A stretch of DNA of 64,000 nt, from assembly GCF_002532075.1 (NCBI RefSeq), contig NZ_LYXE01000170.1, positions 1 through 64,000 on the forward strand, given 5' to 3'. The stretch comes from Candidatus Chloroploca asiatica. Lineage in GTDB: Bacteria; Chloroflexota; Chloroflexia; Chloroflexales; Chloroflexaceae. This document shows positions 9,655 through 19,083 of this stretch, in pieces. The number at the start of each line of letters is the position of its first letter. Position 1 is the stretch's first letter. Made by a program: the position numbers and the translations under genes. The notes beneath the pieces were generated by a model, which saw only the letters and a list, made by a program, of their open reading frames with translations, did no database searches and was not told where the DNA came from.

Positions 9655-10971
9655 AAAAGTGTTCTCCTTCTGCTGGTAATGGGTGACAAGAATCAGTTTG
9701 ATCAGTGCAGCACGAGACAAGGTGACACGCTGTTCTGCGCGTGCTCTCCCTATCACCTGCGCCAACAATGCAACAGGAACTGGCGTGCCAAGCAGAGCCG
9801 ACGATAACAATGCTGGTGGTATGGACGCAATTAACCCCTCACGATCTGCTTTGCCATCGCCTTGGATCCGTAAGGTTGCATCAGCTAATCGAGCAATGCC
9901 AAGCGGTGCAGCGATCTGTCCGCTTTCATTAACAATCTGTTGACGTGCGAACCATTCGTGTAAATTCTGCTTCACGACACCAACGGTTGCATCAATCCAA
10001 TCACGGATCACCGCACGTCCACCCCCGGCCGAAAGCACTATCGCATAAAAAGCGGTAGCATCAACCTCTGGTTCTGCCCTACCCAGATAGGCTGAATCAC
10101 GTAACGCCTTTACGTCATGCGCCTGTGGTTCTGAGAGCATAGAATGCAAGTTCAGGCCAGTGATTGGCCGTTTAGTCCAGTACACAAAGATCGTATTGCC
10201 CAGCACAAAGCGGCTTTCCTGATCACCTAAGAGATGATTCAAAGCCTTTGTAAAGCGTTCACCACAATCTGCACAAGTTGGGGCTACGAGTGATGCCTCT
10301 AGCCCATAAGACTCAAATGCTTTTTCATTGGCTGAAATCACGGATGTTCCAGCTGTTTGACCTCCTGGAATGCCTTTGATCTTGCCTTGCAGACGGGTAA
10401 GTACGGGTCGCTCGCGTCCACAAATCAGGCATTGCATTATGGTCGCGTTGCGACTGGCAGGATTGTGTTCCTGTGCCCAAAATTCTTGCACCCCAGGTAG
10501 TTCGGTTGGAAACTCACCATCTACCCGAAAGGTGATCAAGGCACTGGGGTCGAAATCGTCGGGTAACTGAAGTTTGCCTGTCGGATCATTCGTCACAAAC
10601 GCGAGAATAGCCTGGACAGCAACTTCTTGAGTGTCCGCAGCACACCGGGCAACCAAGTCGCAATACGCCTGGTGGCATGCTCGTACACGTTCTGGTTTCG
10701 CCTGCTCGCCTCCAAGTCCCAACGTATAGTCAGCTTTGTCAGCGAAGAGGAGTGGACGAATGACGTTGGCACGTTGCACTTGTGGCACATATCGTTGTGT
10801 CCCTCGTTTTGTACGTGCATTAGCAGGATCAGCTGTATCCGTTGGATAAGGACTGAGGAGTTTACCCGTGAAATCAAGCTCAATAATGTAACGTACTGGC
10901 ATTTCACTGTACAACGTCGGTGGTAGCGCCATACGCTCATCTGCATATTCCTTCAGCCGCTGTAGTAACAT
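9238..10971 (-). CDS. cas8c: Cascade large subunit Cas8c (Csd1)
   Basis: Cas8c recognises the PAM and recruits Cas3. The product has 577 residues from ATG 10971. The GTG at 10977 lies inside the Shine-Dalgarno AGGAGGTGTAT and is rejected as the start. A zinc-ribbon-like pair CLICG ... CADCG sits in the middle of the protein, as in many Csd1 proteins. The C-terminal 138 residues form the helical small-subunit-like domain, which can also be translated separately (next entry). It is preceded by cas5c with a 14-bp gap. The family is assigned from gene order, size and recognisable sequence, not an alignment. Confidence 0.93.
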   Translation of the reverse strand: MLLQRLKEYADERMALPPTLYSEMPVRYIIELDFTGKLLSPYPTDTADPANARTKRGTQRYVPQVQRANVIRPLLFADKADYTLGLGGEQAKPERVRACHQAYCDLVARCAADTQEVAVQAILAFVTNDPTGKLQLPDDFDPSALITFRVDGEFPTELPGVQEFWAQEHNPASRNATIMQCLICGRERPVLTRLQGKIKGIPGGQTAGTSVISANEKAFESYGLEASLVAPTCADCGERFTKALNHLLGDQESRFVLGNTIFVYWTKRPITGLNLHSMLSEPQAHDVKALRDSAYLGRAEPEVDATAFYAIVLSAGGGRAVIRDWIDATVGVVKQNLHEWFARQQIVNESGQIAAPLGIARLADATLRIQGDGKADREGLIASIPPALLSSALLGTPVPVALLAQVIGRARAEQRVTLSRAALIKLILVTHYQQKENTFMVALDPAHPDPGYQCGRLLAVLADIQDEAIGTTTVVERFFGTASSAPQLVFHRLVRGAQPHLTKLARDNERAYYALDRRLEEILSQLQGFPTVLTLEQQGLFMLGFYHQRAFNRAQARAARERKQAENPAQESMFSDA

Positions 10972-10985
10972 ATACACCTCCTGGT

Positions 10986-11624
10986 TTATGGGTGGCTGGG
11001 AATAGAGAGAATCCCTCGCTCAAGGCGTGCATTGAAGAAACGAGGTGTACCACGCCCTGAACGATCAGGTGCGTAGTTCAGATCAAAAAGCATTGGCCCA
11101 AGTTCGCCTGATAGTTCAATTGGTGTTTCACTGCCGTCAGGTTCCGCAAAACTGGCGGTAAATTCGCGGCATCCCAGATACGGCATCGTAAAGCAACGTC
11201 CTTCACGGACTCGCCGTCGTAACTGATCGCGATACTTCACGACATCAGCATCTGCATGCGGACGGAGCATAACCTGCGCCTCGATCACATAATCAACCTG
11301 GCGCAACGCAAGCGTATGGCGCTGAGCGCGATCACTCGTCGCGTCATACCCTCCTCCACTCTGTTGCCAGGCTTTGGCGGTACGCTCACTCTGGCGGTTT
11401 TTGATTTCATTGCGCAGGATAGAGAAATATCGAATAGGCTTCAGAACGTGAATTGCCACAATCCGCCAGTCAAATTCTGGCTTCCAGAAGATGGCTTCGA
11501 GGAACCCTCGTGCCGCCGAGGGGGTCATCACAGGATAACTGACCCGTTCAACCTTCATCTCAGGTCGGGTAAAGCAGGCAAAATCACCCCAGACCCGTAC
11601 CGCTACTGGTGGATACGCTTCCAT
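10986..11624 (-). CDS. cas5c: Cas5c, crRNA-processing endonuclease of type I-C
   Basis: In type I-C, which lacks Cas6, Cas5 cuts the repeat hairpin and stays bound to the crRNA 5' handle. The product has 212 residues. The N-terminus MEAYPPVAVRVWGDFACFTRPEMKVERVSYPVMTPSAARG is the conserved Cas5d/c RAMP start (split here by eye into VRVWGDFACFTRP and SYPVMTPSAARG). The start has AGGAGGT nine bases upstream, directly after the cas3 stop. No cas6 is present nearby, which fits Cas5 as the processing nuclease. The repeat hairpin would leave an 11-nt handle ending ATTGAAAC. Confidence 0.93.
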   Translation of the reverse strand: MEAYPPVAVRVWGDFACFTRPEMKVERVSYPVMTPSAARGFLEAIFWKPEFDWRIVAIHVLKPIRYFSILRNEIKNRQSERTAKAWQQSGGGYDATSDRAQRHTLALRQVDYVIEAQVMLRPHADADVVKYRDQLRRRVREGRCFTMPYLGCREFTASFAEPDGSETPIELSGELGPMLFDLNYAPDRSGRGTPRFFNARLERGILSIPSHP

Positions 11625-11641
11625 ATAAGATCTACCTCCTG

Positions 11642-14600
11642 TTAAAAGATCATCAACGATCGTTCGTCATCGGGAACCAGACCCCGTATATGATCATATT
11701 GCCCATGCCAGATACCAATGCCTTCCAGGGGAAGTTCTTCAATGAGACCGGACTTGCGATGCTGCTGTGCCTCACGCAGAGGAATCGAGACAAGATAGGG
11801 CTGAAGTCGACGGATGGCAGTACGAGCCTGAGCCGGCTCTTCCCGCAAGAGTGTCAGTGCATCTTGCACATACTGGTGTATGACATCGTTATCTGGTGGA
11901 TAGGTTGTAACGACAACATGCTCGATTGCCTCATCAATAAGGTGGAACCGTTTGGCAACCTCAGGATAATTCAGTTGCTCACGCAGCACCTGGATTTGCT
12001 TGCTATCCAGGTCAATACTTGCAAACAACTCCCGGAAGTAGCGGCGCAGATCATCAGGAGCATCAAGATCCACACCAACTCCGCCAACAAGGGTTCGCGT
12101 GACATCGGTGGCAGTTCGATATGCTCCTGAAGGGATGCCACCATCAACTGGCTCAAAAACAACAACACGTCCACGTTCCAGAAGCCCTTCACGATTGCAA
12201 CGCCCAGCTGCCTGGATCACCCGATCGAGCGGCCCGAACGCACGGAACACGAGGGGAAAATCGAGGTCAACACCGGCCTCAATCACCTGGGTTGAAATCA
12301 GGCGGCACGGTAGCCCGTTCTGAAGACGTGCTTTGACTTGTGCAATCACATCACGACGATGAGCACCACAGAGCAGGGTAGAAAGATGGATTGCGGTCGG
12401 GTCTTCCATAGCCTCAAGCAGTGCCAACGCATCTTTTTTCGTATTGACGACAACCAGGGCTTGCGGATGTGCGTGGAGCATCTTCGCAATATCTGCCCAC
12501 GCCAGCGGCTGTTCAATGTGCCACTCATACTCGACTCGTTTGAGCGCCCGAAACCATTGGACTGCATCAGGAATAATCTCGTGTGCTCGTAGGTCGGCAA
12601 ACGCCTTGATATGCTCAAAGGCTGGTTGCGTAGCTGTCGAGAGGACAACAGTAGAGCCGTAATTGGTACAAAGCTCTTTCAGACCATCGAGGATTGGTGC
12701 CAACATTCCTGCTGGTAACGCCTGAGCCTCATCGAGAATAATCACACTTCGGGCAAGACGGTGCAGCTTGCGGCAACGACCAGTTTGATGAGCAAACATG
12801 CTCTCAAAGAGTTGCACTGTTGTTGTGACTACGACTGGTGCATCCCAGTTTTCCGCAGCAAGCCGTTGCCAGCGCGCTTCTGGGCTATATTCATGATCGT
12901 CACGCCCTGTAACACCACTGTGATGTTCGAGTACAAGTGGCTCGGAGTCATCCTCATGCTCAAAGATCGCACGGTATTCCTCTGCTGTCTGTTCAGTGAT
13001 GCTGATAAAAGGCACTGCTACAATGATACGACGAAGACCATGATGTACCGCATGTTGCAATCCAAAGACCATGCCTGAGCGTGTCTTGCCGCCACCAGTT
13101 GGTATTGCGAGACGAAAGAGCCCGGGCGGTAGTTCGGCTGCAGCAACACATGCCTGGTACATGGCATCGCGTGCTGTGTTGACAAACGTGGTTTGGCGGT
13201 TAGCCTCAAGATGTTTCTGATTAACCATAAAGCGTGCCAGCAAGTCTGCCATTGTTACTGAACTACCACGAAGTTTAGCGCGTTGCTGGTTCATGTGAGC
13301 TTCAGTATCGAGATAATCTGCATCGACCAATGCTGAAAAGAGCATGCGTAGGAAAAATTCGCTCCCTCGAGAATCCTTCACAAAAGAAGGCCCCTCAAGT
13401 GGCTTGGTTGGTTCGATCTCTGGTAGCAATACTTGCACGCGACGAATAGCCTCCTCCACCGAAGAGGTTTTGCCATCGGGTTCAAGGTCTTTTGTCTGAC
13501 GTTCCTTCAGCCATGTGCGGCACTCAACCAGCGTATTGAGGCCACCATGATGACCTTGGATCAGCAATGCAAGCGCATCCATATGACGTGTGGCAAAGGT
13601 TGCTCCTGCCGCTTTATGATCCGGACCACGCTGCTTTCTTGTGGGATTGGCATAACATTGTCGGAGGTATGCCTGAAAAGCCGGGCGACTTTTACCAATA
13701 TCGTGCCAGAGCCCAAGATAATAACCAAGTGTGCCCGCACCAAAAGGCTCTGCAAATTCACGGGTTAGCTCTGCAACCCTTTTGAGGTGCCCACTCAAGG
13801 TGTGCCATGCAGTAGAACCGTGGGCAGGGGTATGTGCAACCAATTCGTCATCAGGGCTAGTCGTGTGCTCTATCCCATACATCCGCATCTGCCGCCGTAC
13901 TTCGCCAATGATCTGTTCACGCAGGGGCGTTGGCTCGATCACTTCACACGCTGGTCCCCAGCCCCTGATCCAGCCCATCATCTCCTGGGGTTCATCAATC
14001 TCGGCTGTCCAGTTCAACTTTGCTTCGTTATCCACTTCGGTATGTTGCGAAGGATGCCAGACGGCCTCAAGTACCCGTCGGATCGTTTGATTGCCACTGA
14101 AACGCAGCCGTACGGTTGTTGGCTGATCGTCCAGGTCAAACCAGATGCCCCATGCTCCGGCGAGCAGGGCGTTGGGATCAAAGTCTGGAGGTATGGTGAA
14201 GGGTTCGTCGGTGAGTTCGATGCGTTCGATGCGTTCGACTTTGCGGGTGCGCAGTTTGCCCGGTGGCTCGGCGAGGCCAATGGCGTAGGTGCTGTAGCCG
14301 ATCGCTGATGGTTCGAGCATATATGGCGCAAAGGTGTGTTGAAAGGCGCGTTGCGCCTGCAATGGGCGGTACCACATACGGAGTTTGACGCCCGTGGCCC
14401 AGGCTTCGGTGAGCTTTTCCAGGGTACGCTGATAGTCGCCAGGTTGTTTTGGCAAGCGGTTGCGCAAGATGGTCGTCGTGCCGCTGATGTGCTGGCCGAG
14501 CACCGGCATCAAGCTCTGCAATGATGTGCCGAGTTTTTCAAGCGTCGCAACCGTGTGTTCGTTCGGTTTGTCGCTATAGCGTGCGAGCAGACGACACGCC

Positions 14601-14857
14601 AGAAAGACGGCGAGGGCTTCGTGCAGACGGAGATGGATCTGGCTGAGGTAGGCGGTGCGTTCGATGTAGATCAGGCCGTCGTCAGTTAGGCGGACGGGAA
14701 TGCCGTTGTCGATCATCCCTTGCACCAGGCGTCCAATCGTTGAACGATGCACTTCGCAGCGACGGGCTATTTCCGCCTGCGAAAGCGGCACGCGACTCGT
14801 CAATAAAAGCCGCTCTACCTGTCCAATGCGATCTGATTTGGCAAATGCTCGTGTCAT
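11642..14857 (-). CDS. cas3: WYL-domain regulator fused to Cas3 HD nuclease-helicase
   Basis: From ATG 14857 (GCAGGAGAGAACC upstream; the longer frame uses TTG inside this site) the protein has 1071 residues. Residues about 1-65 are a winged helix-turn-helix (LSQAEIARRCEVHRSTIGRL). Residues about 145-325 look like a WYL domain with C-terminal extension: KLRMWYRPL, then YMLEPSAIGYSTYAIGL, then TTVRLRFSGNQ and HPSQH. A normal Cas3 follows: HD domain (H357, WHDIGK 384-389, HH 436-437), Walker A IPTGGGKT (585-592), DEAQ (709-712), STATQP (740-745), and motifs V/VI STQVIEAGVDLD and QAAGRCNREG. The effector nuclease is thus covalently joined to a DNA-binding, ligand-sensing regulator module. Helicase and nuclease motifs look intact. 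It is the second gene of the operon, after a small wHTH gene. Confidence 0.93.
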   Translation of the reverse strand: MTRAFAKSDRIGQVERLLLTSRVPLSQAEIARRCEVHRSTIGRLVQGMIDNGIPVRLTDDGLIYIERTAYLSQIHLRLHEALAVFLACRLLARYSDKPNEHTVATLEKLGTSLQSLMPVLGQHISGTTTILRNRLPKQPGDYQRTLEKLTEAWATGVKLRMWYRPLQAQRAFQHTFAPYMLEPSAIGYSTYAIGLAEPPGKLRTRKVERIERIELTDEPFTIPPDFDPNALLAGAWGIWFDLDDQPTTVRLRFSGNQTIRRVLEAVWHPSQHTEVDNEAKLNWTAEIDEPQEMMGWIRGWGPACEVIEPTPLREQIIGEVRRQMRMYGIEHTTSPDDELVAHTPAHGSTAWHTLSGHLKRVAELTREFAEPFGAGTLGYYLGLWHDIGKSRPAFQAYLRQCYANPTRKQRGPDHKAAGATFATRHMDALALLIQGHHGGLNTLVECRTWLKERQTKDLEPDGKTSSVEEAIRRVQVLLPEIEPTKPLEGPSFVKDSRGSEFFLRMLFSALVDADYLDTEAHMNQQRAKLRGSSVTMADLLARFMVNQKHLEANRQTTFVNTARDAMYQACVAAAELPPGLFRLAIPTGGGKTRSGMVFGLQHAVHHGLRRIIVAVPFISITEQTAEEYRAIFEHEDDSEPLVLEHHSGVTGRDDHEYSPEARWQRLAAENWDAPVVVTTTVQLFESMFAHQTGRCRKLHRLARSVIILDEAQALPAGMLAPILDGLKELCTNYGSTVVLSTATQPAFEHIKAFADLRAHEIIPDAVQWFRALKRVEYEWHIEQPLAWADIAKMLHAHPQALVVVNTKKDALALLEAMEDPTAIHLSTLLCGAHRRDVIAQVKARLQNGLPCRLISTQVIEAGVDLDFPLVFRAFGPLDRVIQAAGRCNREGLLERGRVVVFEPVDGGIPSGAYRTATDVTRTLVGGVGVDLDAPDDLRRYFRELFASIDLDSKQIQVLREQLNYPEVAKRFHLIDEAIEHVVVTTYPPDNDVIHQYVQDALTLLREEPAQARTAIRRLQPYLVSIPLREAQQHRKSGLIEELPLEGIGIWHGQYDHIRGLVPDDERSLMIF

Positions 14858-14902
14858 GGTTCTCTCCTGCAATTGAGCATATCATATGCCTGCGACCAAA
14901 AT

Positions 14903-14953
14903 TGCAACAAGACTGTGGTATGAGGATAAGAAAGAGCAGATGATCTTGTTGCA
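14903..14953. promoter_or_regulatory. Inverted repeat between the wHTH gene and wyl-cas3
   Basis: TGCAACAAGA (14903-14912) and TCTTGTTGCA (14944-14953) are perfect 10-bp inverted arms whose centres are 41 bp apart, about four helical turns. They occupy the 103-bp gap upstream of the cas3 start. The half-site TTGCAAC also occurs at 15170-15176, with related GTTGCA/TGCAAC at 15226-15242. They could bind the WYL-Cas3 N-terminus or the small wHTH protein. Function is inferred. Confidence 0.45.
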
Positions 14954-14960
14954 GTATGAA

Positions 14961-15320
<360 letters not shown>

Positions 15321-15373
15321 TCATTCTCCTCCCACCCTACTGCTGGCGCACCGGTGCATTCCAGCTCCCCACC

Positions 15374-15830
15374 ACGGCGGGGCACGGCGCCGCCGTGCCC
15401 GTACGGGGGCGGCGGCATCGCCGTGCCCGTACGGGGGCGGCACGGCGGTGGGGCACGGCAGCGCCGTGCCCGTCCGGTGTAGGGGCGCAGCAGCCCACGG
15501 GCCACCGTGGGTGGCATCTGCCCCCGTATGCTGCTGCGCCCCCTGGCGTGTTGGTGGTGCCCCTCCGCCCCGGATTGAATCAAGGAGGCGTTTCATGTCC
15601 ACGGCAGCAGGGCGCAGCAGCGACGAGGGGGGCGGGGTGATGAACGGGGCGGGCGACTGGGCTGCTGCGCCCCTACGGGGTGGTGGTGCTGGTGCCGCGC
15701 GCGGCGGGGGCACGGCGGCGCCGTGCCCGCACGGGGGGATGGCGATGGGGCACGGCGCCGCCGTGCCCGTACGGGGGGGGCGATGGGTCGGCGTCGAGGC
15801 ACGGCGGCGCCGTGCCCGCACGGGGGATGG
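15374..15830. repeat. Cluster of GC-rich palindromic repeats; 15,315-16,018 otherwise without a gene
   Basis: Copies of the palindrome GGCACGGCGCCGCCGTGCC and close variants, usually followed by CG(T/C)ACGGGG, occur at about 15381-15399, 15451-15471, 15709-15728, 15749-15769 and 15799-15817, with partial copies between. Long open frames in several phases are rich in Arg/Pro/Gly and arise from the repeat. A GGAGG-ATG at 15595 opens one such frame, which I do not accept as a gene. A TATAAT at 15958-15963 could be the -10 of the SDR promoter, but its -35 is poor. Confidence 0.7.
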
Positions 15831-16018
15831 GCAAAGGGGCGGCGTGTGGGGCGCGTGCTTCGGCCTGACGGCCATGGGATGGCACTCCTTGCCATTGCTG
15901 CTGCGCCCACCGGCATTCTCTACAAAAGAAACCTGCACAACATCATCAAAGCTGAGCTATAATCAAGAAGGTACGTCTTATGCAGACAGAATAGTCCAAC
16001 AGATGCCACGAGGAGTCC

Positions 16019-16738
16019 ATGAAACTCAAAGGACGTGTTGCGATCATTACAGGTGCCTCTAGCGGGGTTGGCTACGCCACGGCTCGTGTCTTCGCCCGCG
16101 AAGGGGCCACCGTCATTGTTGCTGCTCGCCGCCGGGATCGTCTCGAGCACCTCGTTGCTGAAATTGCTGGTGAAGGGCAACAGGGTTTTAGTATTCCCAC
16201 CGATGTGACCGACTCGACCCAGGTACAACGCTTGATTGAGCAGACGGTTGCGCTGCTCGGCCGGATTGATATCCTGGTCAACTGTGCTGGTGGCATGATG
16301 AAGATTTCACCCATCGAACAGTTTACCGATAGCGAATGGCGTTCGATCATTGATACCAATCTGACTGGTGTCTTTTATACGTCCAGGGCTGTTATTCCCT
16401 ATATGAAACGGCAGCGCAGCGGTACGATCATCAACCTCGGCTCACGTGTCGGCAAGATCGGTATCGCCAATATCAGCCCCTTCAGCGCCGCCAAATTTGC
16501 GCTCGCTGGGCTCTCGCAATCGCTCGCCCAGGAAGTACGCCCGTACAATATCTTTGTGACCAATATCATCTCAGGGATGATCAACGCCGATCTCGCTCCA
16601 CTCAATCCCGATGAGACCTTCCGCCGTCGTTTGCTTACGACCGATGATGTTGCCCAGGCGATTCTCTGGACATGTACGTTGCCAGCGAGTCTCCGCGTTG
16701 ATGAGTTGCCGATTATGCCGCGGCAAGTCGATTTGTGA
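16019..16738 (+). CDS. Short-chain dehydrogenase/reductase lacking the catalytic tyrosine
   Basis: A classical SDR Rossmann protein of 239 residues. The cofactor loop is TGASSGVG, the NNAG-type motif is NCAGG, and the helix-4 Asn (DTNLTGVF) and catalytic-loop Ser (INLGSRVGK) are present. The usual YxxxK is replaced by FSAAK: lysine stays but tyrosine is phenylalanine. Classical SDRs need this Tyr as acid/base, so the protein may be a weak or non-catalytic binder, or may use another residue. The basic RRRDR after the second strand suggests NADP(H). It stands alone; a hairpin follows the stop. The substrate cannot be named. Confidence 0.88.
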   Translation: MKLKGRVAIITGASSGVGYATARVFAREGATVIVAARRRDRLEHLVAEIAGEGQQGFSIPTDVTDSTQVQRLIEQTVALLGRIDILVNCAGGMMKISPIEQFTDSEWRSIIDTNLTGVFYTSRAVIPYMKRQRSGTIINLGSRVGKIGIANISPFSAAKFALAGLSQSLAQEVRPYNIFVTNIISGMINADLAPLNPDETFRRRLLTTDDVAQAILWTCTLPASLRVDELPIMPRQVDL

Positions 16739-16747
16739 TATGTGGAT

Positions 16748-16790
16748 GGTAGGCGATCAGGAACGGCTTCGCTCGTCCTGATCGCCTACC
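16748..16790. terminator. Hairpin downstream of the SDR gene
   Basis: GGTAGGCGATCAGG and CCTGATCGCCTACC form a 14-bp stem, continued by ACG/CGT with one bulged base, around a GCTTCG-containing loop. It begins 9 bp after the SDR stop and probably terminates that transcript. No T-run follows. Confidence 0.65.
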
Positions 16791-16815
16791 CAGGGAGCAA
16801 CTCCCGAGAACAACA

Positions 16816-17118
16816 ATGGTTACGCAAATTATTGGTGACTACGAGATTACCTACGAGCCCAACGCAGAACCAGCCTTGCTGATCTACCATGTTGTCCGTG
16901 GCTACGATGCGCTGATGATGAACCAGCCGGCAACGGATCTTTTGCGTGAGTTGCTGGCCGTTCAGCAAAAACGCATTCGTGAGATCGGTGGCTACCGTGC
17001 CATTTTTGGCTCGGGCGGCGATGTTGTCTTTTATACCCCCGCCGGTCAACGGGCATGCTACTTTAACGAAGCCCACAGTGTACTGCTAGCACGGATGCTT
17101 GGGGTAACAACTCCCTAG
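16816..17118 (+). CDS. Hypothetical 100-residue protein
   Basis: The frame begins MVTQIIGDYEITYEPNAEPALLIYHVVRGYDALMMNQPATDL and ends LLARMLGVTTP (given in parts: GDYEITYEPN, YHVVRGYDALMM, VVFYTPAGQRACYF). Strand-rich stretches followed by helices suggest a small globular alpha/beta protein. I recognise no family, catalytic motif, signal or membrane segment. Only a weak ribosome-binding site (GGGAG about 20 bases upstream) is seen. It fills the space between the SDR terminator and lysA and is co-directional with both, which favours a real gene. Codon use resembles its neighbours. Confidence 0.5.
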   Translation: MVTQIIGDYEITYEPNAEPALLIYHVVRGYDALMMNQPATDLLRELLAVQQKRIREIGGYRAIFGSGGDVVFYTPAGQRACYFNEAHSVLLARMLGVTTP

Positions 17119-17166
17119 CTCGCTGCTGTCTGCCCGCCTTCAATGAACAGCGAAGGAGCCCCCGCT

Positions 17167-18402
17167 GTGCCAGGCCAGTTTCCTCTTGATGTCGCCCAAC
17201 TCCAGGCGCTTGTAGCCCGTTACCCAACCCCATTCTATCTCTACGATGCAGCAGGGATGCAACGCTCGGCCCGGGCCTTGCAACAGGCGTTTGCCTGGGC
17301 ACCCACCTTCCGTGAGTTTTTTGCCGTCAAAGCCACGCCCAATCCCCATATCCTGGCCCTGCTGGCCGCAGCGGGTTGCGGGGCCGATTGCAGTTCATTG
17401 GCCGAACTCGTGCTGGCTGAACGGGTGGGTTTAAGCGGTGAATTGATCATGTTCACCTCGAACACGACCCCCGCTGAAGAGTTTATCCAGGCGCGACGGC
17501 TCGGGGCGTTGATCAACCTCGATGACCTCAACCACCTCGCGTTTCTGGCCCACCACGCTGGCCTGCCTGCGATCCTCTCGTTTCGCTATAACCCGGGTGC
17601 GCAACGCACCGGCAATGTGATCATTGGCCGCCCCGAAGAGGCGAAATTCGGTGTCACCCGCGACCAACTCTTTGCCGGCTATGCCGCCGCCAGGGATCAG
17701 GGCATCCGGCGCTTTGGTCTCCATACCATGCTTGCCTCGAACGAACGCGAGCCGAGTTATTTTGTCGAGACCGCCCGCATGCTCTTTGAGCTTGTCGCTG
17801 AACTGAGTGCAAGCCTGGCGATTTCATTCGAGTTTGTCAATCTTGGGGGCGGCATCGGCATTCCGTACCGCCCCGAAGAAGCGCCCGTTGATCTGCATGC
17901 CCTTGGCGCAGGCATCCGTGCCGTCTACGAGGCCACCTTTGACGGCACAGGGCTGCCACGACCGGCCATCTTCACCGAATGCGGCAGGTTGATCACCGGG
18001 CCACACGGCTACCTGATCGCCTCGGTACGCCACATCAAACAGACCTACCGCACCTACGCGGGCCTCGACGCCTCGATGGCCAACCTGATGCGCCCAGGGA
18101 TGTACGGAGCATACCATCACATCACGGTACCGGCGAAAGCCCACCTGCCCAATGCTACGCTCTACGATATCACCGGATCGCTCTGTGAAAACAACGACAA
18201 ATTCGCCATCCAGCGCCCCCTACCAACGCTCGCCCCAGGCGACCTGCTCGTCATTCACGATGCCGGTGCGCACGGGCACGCCATGGGTTTCAGCTACAAC
18301 GGCAAACTCCGCTCCGCCGAGCTCCTGCTCGAAGCAGACGGACAGATCCGCATGATCAGGCGCGCTGAAACGATTGAGGATTATCTACAAACGATCGTTT
18401 AG
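17167..18402 (+). CDS. lysA: Diaminopimelate-decarboxylase-family PLP enzyme
   Basis: A fold-type III PLP decarboxylase of about 411 residues. The Schiff-base lysine is in FFAVKATPNP near the N-terminus. The phosphate-binding region is VNLGGGIGIPYRPEE. The C-terminal barrel has GRLITGPHGYL, YGAYHHI and SLCENNDKFA, matching the E-x-GR, Y and C-E-x-x-D positions of LysA. In LysA this step makes lysine from meso-diaminopimelate. Some motifs deviate (HTMLASNERE where HIGSQ is usual), so a related substrate is possible. I choose GTG 17167 because GAAGGAG lies eight bases upstream; ATG 17143 has no ribosome-binding site. tRNA-Val follows on the other strand. Confidence 0.8.
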   Translation: MPGQFPLDVAQLQALVARYPTPFYLYDAAGMQRSARALQQAFAWAPTFREFFAVKATPNPHILALLAAAGCGADCSSLAELVLAERVGLSGELIMFTSNTTPAEEFIQARRLGALINLDDLNHLAFLAHHAGLPAILSFRYNPGAQRTGNVIIGRPEEAKFGVTRDQLFAGYAAARDQGIRRFGLHTMLASNEREPSYFVETARMLFELVAELSASLAISFEFVNLGGGIGIPYRPEEAPVDLHALGAGIRAVYEATFDGTGLPRPAIFTECGRLITGPHGYLIASVRHIKQTYRTYAGLDASMANLMRPGMYGAYHHITVPAKAHLPNATLYDITGSLCENNDKFAIQRPLPTLAPGDLLVIHDAGAHGHAMGFSYNGKLRSAELLLEADGQIRMIRRAETIEDYLQTIV

Positions 18403-18457
18403 GGCTAACGTAAAGGGTTGCTACGAACGAAGGAGGACTTCTGGAAAAAACTGGCAG

Positions 18458-18534
18458 TGGTGGGCGATACTGGACTCGAACCAGTGACCTCATCCGTGTG
18501 AAGGATGCGCTCTAGCCAACTGAGCTAATCGCCC
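18458..18534 (-). tRNA. tRNA-Val (anticodon CAC), CCA encoded
   Basis: On the minus strand the sequence starts GGGCGATTAGCTCAG and ends ATCGCCCACCA. The acceptor stem GGGCGAT/ATCGCCC is perfect. The anticodon arm is CATCC-TTCACAC-GGATG, giving anticodon CAC (reads GUG, valine). The T-arm contains GGTTCGAGTCC. The discriminator is A (18461) and CCA is genomically encoded at 18458-18460. Confidence 0.96.
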
Positions 18535-18624
18535 GCAGTGACGCGAAGTATACCATACGCGCCGGGGACGCGCAAGTAAGGCCGAAGCACGCGCTAGGGC
18601 GATTGCATCATACGAAACCGGATA

Positions 18625-19083
18625 CAACGGGGCACCCGCAAGGGGCGCCCGTACCGGGGCGGGGGCCGAATCCGGTGTAGGGGCACCCGCAAGGGGTGCC
18701 CCTACAGGCTGGGGGCCGGGCCCGGTGTACGGGCACCCCTTGCGGGTGCCCTGGCGTACAGGCCGGGGGCCGGGCCCGGTGTACGGGCACCCCTTGCGGG
18801 TGCCCTGGCGTACAGGCCGGGGGCCGGGCCCGGTGTACGGGCACCCCTTGCGGGTGCCCTGGCGTACAGGCTGGGGGCCGGGCCCGGTGTACGGGCACCC
18901 CTTGCGGGTGCCCTGGCGTACAGGCTGGGGGCCGGGCCCGGTGTACGGGCACCCCTTGCGGGTGCCCTGGCGTACAGGCTGGGGGCCGGGCCCGGTGTAC
19001 GGGCACCCCTTGCGGGTGCCCTGGCGTACAGGCTGGGGGCCGGGCCCGGTGTACGGGCACCCCTTGCGGGTGCCCTGGCGGGG
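18625..19083. repeat. 54-bp tandem array of a palindromic repeat
   Basis: A 54-bp unit recurs at 18725, 18779, 18833, 18887, 18941, 18995 and 19049 (last copy partial). Each unit contains the palindrome GGCACCCCTTGCGGGTGCC, then CTGGCGTACAGGC and GGGGGCCGGGCCCG. Two degenerate, partly inverted copies precede it (18625-18715). As 54 is a multiple of three, open frames run through in several phases; these are not genes. The same core is reused at 22,034-22,249. Confidence 0.9.

Noticed and set aside
15595-16062. Plus-strand frame with GGAGG and ATG (MSTAAGRSSDEGGG…)
   Set aside because: Composition is dictated by GC-rich palindromic repeats, and the end overlaps the SDR gene in another frame. 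A chance Shine-Dalgarno is more likely than a gene.
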